Positions 1-7,515 of a stretch of 13,281 nucleotides of DNA are shown piece by piece. Under the pieces are notes generated by a model. The model saw nothing but the letters and a program-made list of their open reading frames with translations. It had not been told where the DNA came from and did no database searches. Numbering within the stretch: position 1 is the first letter of the stretch; each line of letters begins with the position of its first letter. Origin of the DNA: an uncultured Eubacteriales bacterium. Its GTDB lineage: Bacteria > Bacillota > Clostridia > Christensenellales > Aristaeellaceae. Location: the NCBI GenBank assembly GCA_900542395.1, contig UQNM01000056.1, positions 1 to 13,281 of the forward strand, written 5' to 3'. The position numbers and the translations under genes were made by a program.

Positions 1-1056
1 GTCGCTGTAGCGGCGGCCGAACATCAGGCGGCCGGTGAACTCATCGACGATAACGACCTCGTCGTTCTGCACCACGTAGTCCACGTCGCGCTTCATCAGC
101 GCGTGGGCGCGCAGCGCGGCGTTGATGTGGTGCAGCAGCTCGTTGTTGGCGATGTCGGAAAGGTTCTCCACGCCGAACCAGCGCTCCGCCTTGCGCACGC
201 CCGCCTCGGACAGGTTGCAGGTCTTCTTTTTCTCGTCGATGACGTAATCCTTGCGCATCGCCGCCAGCTCCTCGTCGGAGAGCGGGTTCTCCTCCCAGCG
301 GTCCTGCTCCGGCTCCTCGCCCCTTTGCAGGGTGCAGACGAAGCGATCCGCCTTTTCATACAGGTCGGTGGATTTGTCGCCCGCGCCGGAGATAATCAGC
401 GGGGTGCGCGCCTCGTCGATGAGGATGGAGTCCACCTCGTCCACGATGGCGAAGTGGTGGCCGCGCTGCACCATGTTCTTCTGGTAGATCACCATGTTGT
501 CGCGCAGGTAATCAAAGCCCATCTCGTTGTTCGTGCCGTAGGTCACGTCGCAGGCATACGCCGCCTTGCGCTCCTCCTGCGTCAGATCGTGCACGATCAC
601 GCCCACGGTCATGCCGAGGAAGCGGAAGATGCGGCCGACGTCTTCGCCCTGGAACTTGGCCAGATAGTCGTTGACGGTCACGACGTGCACGCCCTCGCCC
701 GAAAGCGCGTTGAGGTACGCCGGCATGGTCGCCGTCAGGGTCTTGCCCTCGCCGGTCTTCATCTCGGCGATGCGCCCCTGATGGAGCACGATGCCGCCGA
801 GCATCTGCACGCGGAATTGGCGCTTGCCGGTCACGCGGCAGGTCGCCTCGCGCACGACGGAGTATGCCTCCGGCAGCAGATCATCCAGCGTTTCGCCGTT
901 TTTGAGGCGCTCGCGGAACTCCACGGTCTTGCCGCGAAGCTGCTCGTCGGTCAGCGCCTTGTGTTCTTCTTCAAACGAATCAATCTTATCGACAATTTTG
1001 TTCAGGCGTTTGATCTCCCCGGCGGACGGGTCGAATAATTTGCTGAAAAAGCTCAT
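1..1056 (-). CDS. secA: SecA preprotein translocase ATPase, N-terminal part (cut by the window edge)
   Basis: SecA is the cytoplasmic motor ATPase that drives unfolded secretory proteins through the SecYEG channel. The reading frame starts at ATG 1056-1054, 4 bases after a GGAGGA ribosome binding site (1061-1066 on the plus strand), and stays open for 352 codons to base 1. The start MSFFSKLFDPS is typical of SecA. Walker A (MKTGEGKT) is at about residues 99-106 and Walker B (DEVD) at about 206-209, followed by the conserved SILIDEARTPLIISG segment. These are close to the positions in E. coli SecA. Family proteins are usually 800-900 residues, so the preprotein cross-linking domain, second ATPase lobe, scaffold and C-terminal tail lie beyond the left edge. 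It is divergent from the uronate operon, has its own promoter, and appears intact. Identity is essentially certain. Confidence 0.97.
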   Translation of the reverse strand, partial: MSFFSKLFDPSAGEIKRLNKIVDKIDSFEEEHKALTDEQLRGKTVEFRERLKNGETLDDLLPEAYSVVREATCRVTGKRQFRVQMLGGIVLHQGRIAEMKTGEGKTLTATMPAYLNALSGEGVHVVTVNDYLAKFQGEDVGRIFRFLGMTVGVIVHDLTQEERKAAYACDVTYGTNNEMGFDYLRDNMVIYQKNMVQRGHHFAIVDEVDSILIDEARTPLIISGAGDKSTDLYEKADRFVCTLQRGEEPEQDRWEENPLSDEELAAMRKDYVIDEKKKTCNLSEAGVRKAERWFGVENLSDIANNELLHHINAALRAHALMKRDVDYVVQNDEVVIVDEFTGRLMFGRRYSD

Positions 1057-1129
1057 GCTATCCTCCAATGCGCGGCCGGGATTTGGCCTTTCGCCGAACG
1101 AAAAACTCCACATTGCCGCTCAATTTATT

Positions 1130-1158
1130 ATTGTAGCATCTTTGCGGGGGTTTATCAA
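1130..1158 (-). promoter_or_regulatory. Sigma-A promoter of secA
   Basis: On the minus strand, TTGATA (plus 1153-1158) and TACAAT (plus 1130-1135) are separated by exactly 17 bp, and nothing but leader lies between them and the secA start at 1056. The implied leader is about 65-70 nt. I see no obvious SecM-type arrest peptide in it. Confidence 0.75.
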
Positions 1159-1389
1159 CCTTTTCATGGCGAAAATGGCGCGCGGGGGAAAACTTCGCCG
1201 CCGCGCCCCTTGCGGAGCGGAGCCGCAAAAAAATACCTCCAGCGGCGAATTTCTTTTTTTCTGCCGCTTTTTTATCACGTTCAGCGCTCAAGCAGAACGC
1301 CGCAAATTCGATTCTTCCGTCCTTTCGCCTGGTCGTCTGACAATCTATTCACATTAACCAAATCCTCACGGTTCCTTTTGCCAGAAATC
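1159..1389. other. Intergenic region between the divergent secA and uxaB promoters
   Basis: I find no convincing gene here; the short ORFs lack ribosome binding sites and family resemblance. The stretch holds a GC-rich part (1180-1230) and a T-rich part (1250-1275). A 6-bp stem, AGCGGC (1241-1246) with GCCGCT (1263-1268), is followed by a T-run and would read as a weak terminator on the plus strand. No gene lies upstream of it in this direction except antisense of secA, so its role is unclear; it may insulate uxaB from antisense read-through. Confidence 0.4.
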
Positions 1390-1419
1390 TTGACGCGATT
1401 TGGGAAACGGTGCTATACT
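1390..1419 (+). promoter_or_regulatory. Extended -10 sigma-A promoter of the uronate operon
   Basis: TTGACG (1390-1395), an 18-bp spacer, then TATACT (1414-1419) preceded by TG at 1411-1412 (TGn extended -10). Transcription would start near 1426, about 70 nt before the preferred uxaB start. No clear palindromic operator overlaps it; two TGAAA boxes in the leader, read on the minus strand around 1460-1476, are direct rather than inverted repeats. Regulation by a uronate-responsive repressor is expected from related operons but is not demonstrated here. Confidence 0.75.
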
Positions 1420-1496
1420 GTATCTAGCTAAACGAGGGTCTTCTCATGCTCTCTGGCAGGTTTTCACGACTTTCATCTTTTGGGAGGTTATTATCC

Positions 1497-2993
1497 ATGG
1501 TTCAGCTTAACGCATCCACCCTTCCTTCCGTCAAGATGGCGCGCGGCGTCGCGCCCAAGACGGAGCGCGTCATTCAGTTCGGCGAGGGCGGTTTCCTGCG
1601 CGCCTTCTGCGACTGGATGATTGATATGGCCAACGAAAAAGCCGGTATGGACGCCGGCGTGGTGATTGTACAGCCCATCGAGCGCGGCATGGTTTCCATG
1701 CTCAACGAGCAGGACGGCCTGTATACCCTGATCCTGCGCGGTCAGGTGGACGGCAAGCCCAGCAAGGACGAGCGCATCATCCAGAGCGTCAAGCGCGGCC
1801 TCTCCCCGTATGAAGATTTCGAGGGCTATCTGGCGCTGGCGCACAACCCGGATATGCGCATCATCATCTCCAACACCACCGAGGCGGGCATCGTCTACAC
1901 CGGCAAGGACAGCTTTGACGACAAGCCGCAGGCCTCCTATCCCGGCAAGCTGACCCGCCTGCTCTATGAGCGCTTCACCGCCTTCGGCGGCAAGAAGGGC
2001 ACCGGCTTCATCCTGCTGCCCTGCGAGCTGATCGACTACAACGGCCGCAACCTCGAAGAGTGCTGCCTGAAGACCGCCGAGCAGTGGGGGCTTTCCGAGG
2101 CGTTCAAGACCTGGCTGAAGGAGGAGAACGTCTTCTGCTCCACGCTGGTGGACCGCATCGTCACCGGCTACCCGCGCGGCGAGGCCGAGACGCTCTACGA
2201 GGAATTCGGCTACCGCGACAACATGCTCGACACCGCCGAGCCGTTCGGCCTGTGGGTCATCGAAGGCCCGGCCTGGATCGAGGACGAGCTGCCCTTCAAG
2301 AAGGCGGGCTGCAACGTCATCTTCACGCAGGACGTCTCCCCGTATAAGCTGCGCAAGGTGCGCATGCTCAACGGCGCGCACACCTCCATGGTGCTCGGCG
2401 CGTATCTGGCGGGGCACGAGATCGTCGGCGACTGCATGGCGGACGACACCATGCGCGCCTACATGTCTCAGGCGCTGTTCAACGAGATCATGCCGACCCT
2501 CGACCTGCCCAAGGACGACCTCGAGGCGTTCGCATCCGCGATTTTTGAGCGCTTCTCCAACCCGTTCAACCGCCACCTGCTGCTCTCCATCGCGCTCAAC
2601 AGCCAGAGCAAGTTCCGCGCGCGCGTGCTGCCGACCATCAAGGAATACGTGAAGCGCACAGGCAGGCTGCCGAAGATCCTGACCTTCTCGATGGCGGCGT
2701 TCATCGCCTTCTACTGCGGCAAGAAGAAGGAGGACGGCTCCTTCGTCGGCGTTCGCGCCGCGGGCAACGAATACCCGATTGCCGACGATCAGTTCGTGCT
2801 CGATTTCTTCGCGGGCATGACCGGCAAGCCGGCCGCGGAAATCGCGCGCGCCGTGCTGACCAACGTCGATTTCTGGGGCAGCGACCTGACCGCCGAGCTT
2901 CCGGGCTTCGAGGCCTCCGTCGCCGCTTCTCTGGACGCGATCTTCACCAAGGGCGCCGCGAAGGCGATTGAAGAGGTTGTGGCAAAAGCATGA
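1497..2993 (+). CDS. uxaB: Tagaturonate reductase (altronate oxidoreductase) UxaB
   Basis: UxaB reduces D-tagaturonate to D-altronate with NADH in the cytoplasm, the second step of galacturonate breakdown. The protein has 498 residues, near the usual 480-500. It belongs to the polyol-specific long-chain dehydrogenase family. The N-terminal Rossmann segment VIQFGEGGFLRAFCDWMID (about residues 25-43) is close to the UxaB form, and the family catalytic pattern K-x4-N-x2-H is present as K287, N292, H295 in KVRMLNGAH. I chose ATG 1497 because GGGAGG (1482-1487) lies 9 nt upstream and the family N-terminus starts about there. An in-frame ATG at 1446, with GAGGG at 1434-1438, would add 17 Ser/Arg/Leu-rich residues. 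First gene of the operon; its TGA overlaps the ATG of uxaA. The related UxuB (fructuronate reductase) is less likely given the neighbours. Confidence 0.93.
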   Translation: MVQLNASTLPSVKMARGVAPKTERVIQFGEGGFLRAFCDWMIDMANEKAGMDAGVVIVQPIERGMVSMLNEQDGLYTLILRGQVDGKPSKDERIIQSVKRGLSPYEDFEGYLALAHNPDMRIIISNTTEAGIVYTGKDSFDDKPQASYPGKLTRLLYERFTAFGGKKGTGFILLPCELIDYNGRNLEECCLKTAEQWGLSEAFKTWLKEENVFCSTLVDRIVTGYPRGEAETLYEEFGYRDNMLDTAEPFGLWVIEGPAWIEDELPFKKAGCNVIFTQDVSPYKLRKVRMLNGAHTSMVLGAYLAGHEIVGDCMADDTMRAYMSQALFNEIMPTLDLPKDDLEAFASAIFERFSNPFNRHLLLSIALNSQSKFRARVLPTIKEYVKRTGRLPKILTFSMAAFIAFYCGKKKEDGSFVGVRAAGNEYPIADDQFVLDFFAGMTGKPAAEIARAVLTNVDFWGSDLTAELPGFEASVAASLDAIFTKGAAKAIEEVVAKA

Positions 2994-4459
2994 GCAGATT
3001 GATCCGCATCAATCCGCGCGACAACGTCGCCGTGGCGCTCCAGCCGCTCAAGGCCGGTGAAGAAGCGCTCGGCGTGACGCTGCGCGAGGATATCCCCGCC
3101 GGGCACAAGTTTGCGCTCTGCGACATCGCCGAAAACGAGAACGTCGTCAAATACGGCTTCCCCATCGGCCACGCGACGCAGCCCATTTCGGCGGGAAGCT
3201 GGGTGCACACCCACAACGTCAAGACCAACCTCTCCGGCCTGCTGGAATACGGCTATCACCCGCATCCCTGCGCCATGCCCGTGGATCGCAAGGCCACGTT
3301 CGAGGGCTATGTGCGCGAGGACGGCCGCGTGGGCATCCGCAACGAGGTCTGGATTGTGAACACCGTCGGCTGCGTCAACGGCACGGCCAAGACGCTTGAG
3401 CGCATGGCGCAGGCGGCCTACGGCGATCGCGTGGACGGCATTCACTGCTTCGTCCACCCCTACGGATGCAGCCAGCTCGGCGAGGATCACAAGAACACCC
3501 AGAAGCTGCTCGCCTCGATGGTGCGCCATCCGAACGCGGGCGCGGTGCTCGTGCTGAGCCTCGGCTGTGAAAACAACAACGTAAACGAATTCAAGAAGGT
3601 GCTCGGCGGCTACAACCCCGAGCGTGTGAAATTCCTCGTCACGCAGGATGTGGAGGATGAAATCGAGGCGGGCATGCGGCTCCTCGACGAGCTGACCGCC
3701 TACGCCTCCGCCTTCAAGCGGCAGACGGTGGACGCTTCCGAATTGGTCATCGGCCTCAAGTGCGGCGGCAGCGACGGCCTGTCCGGCATCACCGCCAACC
3801 CGCTTCTGGGCTGCGCGTCCGATCTGCTGGCGCGCCACGGCGGCACGACGCTGCTGACCGAGGTGCCGGAGATGTTCGGCGCGGAGACCATCCTGATGGA
3901 TCGCTGCAAGGACGAGGCGACCTTCCGCAAGGCGGTCGATCTCATCAACAATTTCAAGGAATACTTCATCCGCCATGGGCAGGAGGTCTACGAAAATCCC
4001 TCCCCCGGCAACAAGGCGGGCGGCATCACCACGCTGGAAGACAAATCCCTCGGCTGCACCCAGAAGGGCGGCACGGCCGAGGTGCGCGATGTGCTCCGCT
4101 ATTGCGAGCCCGTGACCGAGAAGGGGCTGAACCTCGTGCAGGGGCCGGGCAACGACCTCTGCGCGATCACGGCGCTGATGGCCGCCGGCGCGCAGATGGT
4201 GCTCTTCACCACGGGGCGCGGAACGCCGGTCGGCGCGCCGATTCCGACGGTGAAGGTTTCCACCAACACCCCGCTCGCCGAAAAGAAGCGCGATTGGATC
4301 GACTTCAACGCCGGTATTCTCGCGCAGGGCGCGGACATGCAGGAAACGACCGAGGTCTTTTTCAAAAAGCTGCTGGCCATCGCCTCCGGCGAACGGACGC
4401 AGAGCGAGACGCACGATTATCGCGAAATCGCGATTTTCAAGGACGGCGTAACGCTGTAA
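2990..4459 (+). CDS. uxaA: Altronate dehydratase UxaA
   Basis: UxaA removes water from D-altronate to give 2-keto-3-deoxy-D-gluconate (KDG), the third step of the galacturonate pathway, using a bound metal ion. The 489-residue protein is full length (E. coli about 495). It has the family's two parts: an N-terminal SAF-type domain (about residues 10-90, with HTHN at 73-76), and a large altronate/galactarate dehydratase domain opening with GYVREDGRVGIRNEVWIVNT (about 107-126). The latter contains HPYGCSQ (156-162), CEN (193-195) and the conserved CGGSDG (258-263). The ATG lies within ATGA shared with the uxaB stop, and only a weak GA-rich ribosome binding site precedes it (about 2971-2976), so translation is probably coupled to uxaB. 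Galactarate dehydratase (GarD) is the main alternative, but linkage with uxaB and uxaC decides for UxaA. Confidence 0.94.
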   Translation: MSRLIRINPRDNVAVALQPLKAGEEALGVTLREDIPAGHKFALCDIAENENVVKYGFPIGHATQPISAGSWVHTHNVKTNLSGLLEYGYHPHPCAMPVDRKATFEGYVREDGRVGIRNEVWIVNTVGCVNGTAKTLERMAQAAYGDRVDGIHCFVHPYGCSQLGEDHKNTQKLLASMVRHPNAGAVLVLSLGCENNNVNEFKKVLGGYNPERVKFLVTQDVEDEIEAGMRLLDELTAYASAFKRQTVDASELVIGLKCGGSDGLSGITANPLLGCASDLLARHGGTTLLTEVPEMFGAETILMDRCKDEATFRKAVDLINNFKEYFIRHGQEVYENPSPGNKAGGITTLEDKSLGCTQKGGTAEVRDVLRYCEPVTEKGLNLVQGPGNDLCAITALMAAGAQMVLFTTGRGTPVGAPIPTVKVSTNTPLAEKKRDWIDFNAGILAQGADMQETTEVFFKKLLAIASGERTQSETHDYREIAIFKDGVTL

Positions 4460-4460
4460 T

Positions 4461-4513
4461 ACGCCCTCAGTCACGGCGCTGCCGTGACAGCTCCCTCGAA
4501 GAGGGAGCTCTTT
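4461..4513. repeat. Short double-hairpin intergenic repeat (REP-like) between uxaA and uxaC
   Basis: Two perfect stem-loops sit side by side. The first is TCACGGC (4471-4477) with GCCGTGA (4481-4487), loop GCT. The second is AGCTCCCTC (4489-4497) with GAGGGAGCT (4501-4509), loop GAA, followed by CTTT. The leading GCCCTCAGTC and the pair of palindromes match, from memory, a family of short dispersed repeats common between genes in clostridial genomes. Inside this operon it could act as a weak terminator or an mRNA stabiliser. There is only one copy in this window, so repetition cannot be shown here. Confidence 0.6.
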
Positions 4514-4598
4514 CCCCGCTGTAATCCCCGATATTTCCTCCCGTTTTTTCCCGCTTCGGGGCGGACGGAAGGAGCCAAAAGCAAAGGAGGAGAACCCC

Positions 4599-6005
4599 AT
4601 GAAACCGTTTATGGATCAGGATTTTCTGCTTGAAAATGACGTGGCCAAAAAGCTGTATCACGAGTACGCGGAAAACATGCCGATTTATGACTATCATTGC
4701 CACATCTCCCCGCGCATGATCTATGAAAACCATCAGTTCGAAAACATCGGCGAGCTGATGCTCGGCGGCGACCACTACAAGTGGCGCGTGATGCTCTCCA
4801 ACGGCGTGGACGAGAAGTTCATCCGCGGCAACGCGAGCTGGCATGACAAGTGGCTGGCCTTTGCCGCGAGCCTCAAATACTGCATCGGCAACCCGATGTT
4901 CCATTGGACGCATCTGGAGCTGCGCCGCGTGTTCGGCATCGAGGATATCCTGAGCGAAAAGACCGCCGAGGATATCTGGAACCGCGCGAACGCGCTGCTG
5001 GCGACGGAGGAATACCGCTGCCGCGGCCTGATTGAGAAATTCGGCGTGAAGGTCATCTGCACCACCGACGACCCGGTGGACGATCTGGAGCATCACACCC
5101 TGATCGAGCAGGACGCCACCTGCAGCTTCAAGGTCTATCCGGCTTGGCGGCCGGACAAGGTGCTCAACATCGAGCGCGGCGGCTTTGTGGATTACATGAA
5201 CCGCCTGTCCCGCGTCTCCGGCATCCACTGCCTGAATCTGGAAAGCATGATGCAGGCGCTGGAAGCCCGTCTGGATTTCTTCCACGCGCATGGCGCGCGC
5301 CTGTCCGACCACGCGCTGGATACCGTGCCCTACGGCGTGCCGAGCACGCACATCGCGGGCGAGGCCTTCCGCAAGGCCATGAGCGGCGCGCCGCTGACCG
5401 AGGCGGAAATCGCCTCCTACAAGACCTATGTGCTCGTCGAGCTGGCGCGCATGTACAAGGCGCGCGGCTGGGCGCAGCAGTATCACATCGGCGCGATGCG
5501 CAACAACAACCCGCGCATGTTCGAGAAGTACGGCGCGGACGTGGGCTTTGACTCCATCGACGATACCTGCATCGCGGAGAACCTCTCCAAGCTGCTGGCC
5601 GAGGAGGAGCGCGCCGGAAACCTGCCCAAGACCATCCTCTACTGCCTCAACCCGAAGGATAACTACGTCATCGGCACCATGCTGGGCAACTTCCAGGGCG
5701 ACGGCATTCCGGGCAAGATTCAGTTCGGCTCCGGCTGGTGGTTCTGCGATCAGAAGTACGGCATGGAAGACCAGATGCATGCGCTCGCGTCGCTGGGTCT
5801 GCTGGGGCGCTTCGTCGGCATGCTGACGGATTCCCGCTCCTTCATCTCCTACCCGCGCCACGAGTATTTCCGCCGCATCCTGTGCAACATGATCGGCAAG
5901 TGGGTCGAGAACGGCGAATACCCGGAGGATTACGACACGCTGGGCGAGCTGGTGCGCGGCATCTGCTACAACAACGCGGTCGAGTACTTCGGCATGGAGG
6001 TCTAA
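4599..6005 (+). CDS. uxaC: Uronate isomerase UxaC (glucuronate/galacturonate isomerase)
   Basis: UxaC interconverts D-galacturonate with D-tagaturonate and D-glucuronate with D-fructuronate, the entry step of the pathway. It is a TIM-barrel enzyme of the amidohydrolase superfamily. The protein has 468 residues (E. coli 470). The start MKPFMDQDFLLENDVAKKLY and the metal-binding HxH motif in YDYHCHISPR (H33, H35) are typical, as is the C-terminal DSRSFISYPRHEYFRRILCN. The start ATG follows AAAGGAGG (4583-4590) at 8 nt. A 139-bp gap holding the double-hairpin repeat separates it from uxaA, the largest gap in the operon; I see no convincing internal promoter there. No sign of damage. Confidence 0.96.
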   Translation: MKPFMDQDFLLENDVAKKLYHEYAENMPIYDYHCHISPRMIYENHQFENIGELMLGGDHYKWRVMLSNGVDEKFIRGNASWHDKWLAFAASLKYCIGNPMFHWTHLELRRVFGIEDILSEKTAEDIWNRANALLATEEYRCRGLIEKFGVKVICTTDDPVDDLEHHTLIEQDATCSFKVYPAWRPDKVLNIERGGFVDYMNRLSRVSGIHCLNLESMMQALEARLDFFHAHGARLSDHALDTVPYGVPSTHIAGEAFRKAMSGAPLTEAEIASYKTYVLVELARMYKARGWAQQYHIGAMRNNNPRMFEKYGADVGFDSIDDTCIAENLSKLLAEEERAGNLPKTILYCLNPKDNYVIGTMLGNFQGDGIPGKIQFGSGWWFCDQKYGMEDQMHALASLGLLGRFVGMLTDSRSFISYPRHEYFRRILCNMIGKWVENGEYPEDYDTLGELVRGICYNNAVEYFGMEV

Positions 6006-6022
6006 GGCCTCCGCTTTCCCTG

Positions 6023-6055
6023 CGCCCGCCGACCGGTTTTCGGCGGACGCGGGCG
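6023..6055 (+). other. Intercistronic GC-rich hairpin between uxaC and the cupin gene
   Basis: The outer stem CGCCCGC (6023-6029) pairs with GCGGGCG (6049-6055), and an inner stem GCCGA (6028-6032) with TCGGC (6040-6044) competes for two bases. There is no U-run after it, so it is not a classical terminator. Stabilisation of the upstream mRNA or a processing site is possible. Confidence 0.45.
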
Positions 6056-6086
6056 AAACAAAGCATAGAGTTGGGAGATGTTTCGG

Positions 6087-6416
6087 ATGAACACGTTTAT
6101 CGCCAACGAGGAACCCCAGTGGATTGAGCTGGGCGGCGGCCAGCGCCGCAAAATCCGCGCCTATAACGAAAACGCGATGCTCGTCGAGGTCGGTTTCGAC
6201 ACCGGCGCGGTCGGTGCGGCGCACAGCCATCCGCACACGCAGATTTCCTACGTGCTGGACGGCGAATTCACCTATACCGTCGAGGGGGTCACCCGCTCGA
6301 TGAAGAAGGGCGATTCCATCGCCGTGGAGGGCGGCAAGGTGCACGGCTGCGCCTGCGTCAAGGCAGGCACGCTGCTGGATATCTTCACCCCGATGCGCGA
6401 GGATTTCGTTCGCTAA
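6087..6416 (+). CDS. kdgF: KdgF-like cupin, unsaturated-uronate linearising protein
   Basis: KdgF-family single-domain cupins convert the 4,5-unsaturated galacturonate released by pectate lyases into the open-chain keto form that KduI and KduD process. This protein has 109 residues from ATG 6087, about the size of known KdgF (~110). The cupin metal site is visible: H46, H48 and Q52 in AHSHPHTQISYVL, and H86 in GKVHGC, with GGGQRRKI near the N-terminus as in the family. I chose ATG 6087 because GGGAG (6073-6077) is 9 nt upstream; the earlier in-frame ATG at 6078 directly abuts that site. Its place among uxaBAC and eda supports a role in pectin-derived uronate use. Generic small cupins are hard to tell apart by sequence, so the exact substrate is an inference. 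Confidence 0.78.
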   Translation: MNTFIANEEPQWIELGGGQRRKIRAYNENAMLVEVGFDTGAVGAAHSHPHTQISYVLDGEFTYTVEGVTRSMKKGDSIAVEGGKVHGCACVKAGTLLDIFTPMREDFVR

Positions 6417-6427
6417 TCATGCAGCCC

Positions 6428-6478
6428 TTTGCCGCCTTCGGGCGGCAAATCGCATCAATACATTCAGAATACTCTGAA
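6428..6478 (+). other. Two small hairpins in the kdgF-eda gap, one with a UUCG tetraloop
   Basis: TTTGCCGCC (6428-6436) pairs perfectly with GGCGGCAAA (6441-6449) around a TTCG loop, an unusually stable RNA tetraloop. A second inverted repeat, TTCAGA (6463-6468) with TCTGAA (6473-6478), overlaps the first two bases of the eda ribosome binding site (AAGGAGG, 6477-6483). No U-run follows the first hairpin, so processing or stability roles are likelier than termination. Confidence 0.5.
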
Positions 6479-6492
6479 GGAGGAAACACAAT

Positions 6493-7449
6493 ATGGATAT
6501 GATGGAGCAGCTTTCCCGAATCGGCATCGTGCCGGTTATCGCCATCAACGACGCGGCGGACGCCGTGCCGCTTGCGCAGGCGCTGATTGACGGCGGCCTG
6601 CCGTGCGCGGAGGTCACCTTCCGCACCGCCGCCGCGGCGGACGCGATCAAGAACATGACCGAAGCGTTCCCGGATATGGTCGTCGGCGCGGGCACCGTGC
6701 TCACCTGCGAGCAGGTGGATCGCGCGGTGGCCGCCGGCGCGAAGTTCATCGTCTCCCCGGGTCTGAACCCGACCACCGTCAAGCACTGCCAGGAGATCGG
6801 CATCCCGGTCTGCCCCGGCACGGCGAACCCGAGCGATATCGAGGTCGCGCTCTCTCTGGGTCTGAAGACCGTGAAGTTCTTCCCGGCTGAGGCGGCCGGC
6901 GGCCTGAAGTACATCAAGTCCATCGCCGCGCCGTATGTCGATATGAAGTTTATGCCCACCGGCGGCGTGAACGAGAAGAACCTGCTGGATTACCTCTCCT
7001 TCAACAAGATCATCTGCTGCGGCGGAAGCTGGATGGTTCCGGGCGACGCCGTGAAGACCAAGGATTGGGATCGCATCCGCACCCTGACCGCCTCCGCCGT
7101 TCAGCTCATGCTGGGGCTGGAGATCGCGCACGTGGGCATCAACAGCGCCGACGAGGCCGAGGCTATGGATACCGCGACCAAGCTGTGCAAGCTGCTGGGC
7201 TGGACGATGAAGGTCGGCAACAGCTCCATCTTCGCGGGCACGGGCATCGAGGTGATGAAGAGCCCGTTCCGCGGCGCGAAGGGCCACATCGGCATCAAGA
7301 CCAACTTCATCGTGCGCGCCAAGGCATATCTCGAGCGTCAGGGCTTCGAGTTTGACGAGAGCAGCGCCAACGTGAAGGACGGCCAGCTCAAGGCCATCTA
7401 CCTCAAGGACGAGATCGCGGGCTTCGCCATCCACCTCGTTCAGAAGTAA
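6493..7449 (+). CDS. eda: KDPG/KHG aldolase (Eda) with C-terminal VOC (glyoxalase-like) domain
   Basis: Eda cleaves 2-keto-3-deoxy-6-phosphogluconate into pyruvate and glyceraldehyde-3-phosphate, the last step of the uronate route. Residues 1-205 match the class I aldolase barrel: E40 in CAEVTFRT, VGAGTVL (64-70), ISPGL-like VSPGL (87-91), the Schiff-base lysine K128 in VKFFPAE, PTGGV (155-159), and the phosphate-binding GGSW (177-180). Eda is normally about 210 residues; this protein has 318. Residues 208-318 look like a vicinal oxygen chelate (glyoxalase/bleomycin-resistance) domain, starting at EIAHVGI. Possible metal ligands are H213, E253, H265 and H314, the last where Glu is usual. I recall similar long Eda proteins in Clostridia. 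The start ATG lies 9 nt after AGGAGG (6478-6483). Last gene of the operon, followed by two terminators. Aldolase identity is firm; the function of the extra domain is unknown. Confidence 0.92.
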   Translation: MDMMEQLSRIGIVPVIAINDAADAVPLAQALIDGGLPCAEVTFRTAAAADAIKNMTEAFPDMVVGAGTVLTCEQVDRAVAAGAKFIVSPGLNPTTVKHCQEIGIPVCPGTANPSDIEVALSLGLKTVKFFPAEAAGGLKYIKSIAAPYVDMKFMPTGGVNEKNLLDYLSFNKIICCGGSWMVPGDAVKTKDWDRIRTLTASAVQLMLGLEIAHVGINSADEAEAMDTATKLCKLLGWTMKVGNSSIFAGTGIEVMKSPFRGAKGHIGIKTNFIVRAKAYLERQGFEFDESSANVKDGQLKAIYLKDEIAGFAIHLVQK

Positions 7450-7472
7450 GCGGCAAGCGGGCTGAGCTCGTT

Positions 7473-7500
7473 ATCGGAATTTATGCAAAATTCCGATTTT
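7473..7500 (+). terminator. First of two tandem terminators after the uronate operon
   Basis: ATCGGAATTT (7473-7482) pairs perfectly with AAATTCCGAT (7488-7497), loop ATGCA, and the stem runs straight into TTTT (7497-7500). It starts 24 bp after the eda stop. A+T-rich for a terminator stem, so it may be leaky. Confidence 0.65.
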
Positions 7501-7515
7501 GCCCATTCGCTGTAT

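Noticed and set aside
103..1038. 311-codon plus-strand frame opposite secA
   Set aside because: Antisense shadow of secA, which carries Walker A and B and the correct start.
1058..1291. 77-codon minus-strand frame upstream of secA
   Set aside because: It spans the secA promoter, has no ribosome binding site and a low-complexity basic composition.
1453..1476. Leader sequence with two TGAAA boxes (minus strand) as a KdgR/LacI-type operator
   Set aside because: The boxes are direct, not inverted, repeats, so the palindromic operator expected for such regulators is not met.
1491..2576. 361-codon minus-strand frame opposite uxaB
   Set aside because: Same artefact: antisense shadow of a gene with full family motifs.
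4546..4566. CCCG/CGGG mini-hairpin next to a T-run before uxaC, considered as a terminator
   Set aside because: The stem is 4 bp and the T-run precedes it on the plus strand and gives A-residues after it on the minus strand.
2789..6344. Two very long open frames on the minus strand (about 600 codons each; 2789-4600 and 4467-6344) opposite uxaA and uxaC
   Set aside because: They are antisense to clearly identified genes, have His/Ala/Arg/Val-rich composition typical of the reverse of GC-rich codons, lack family motifs and have no ribosome binding sites.
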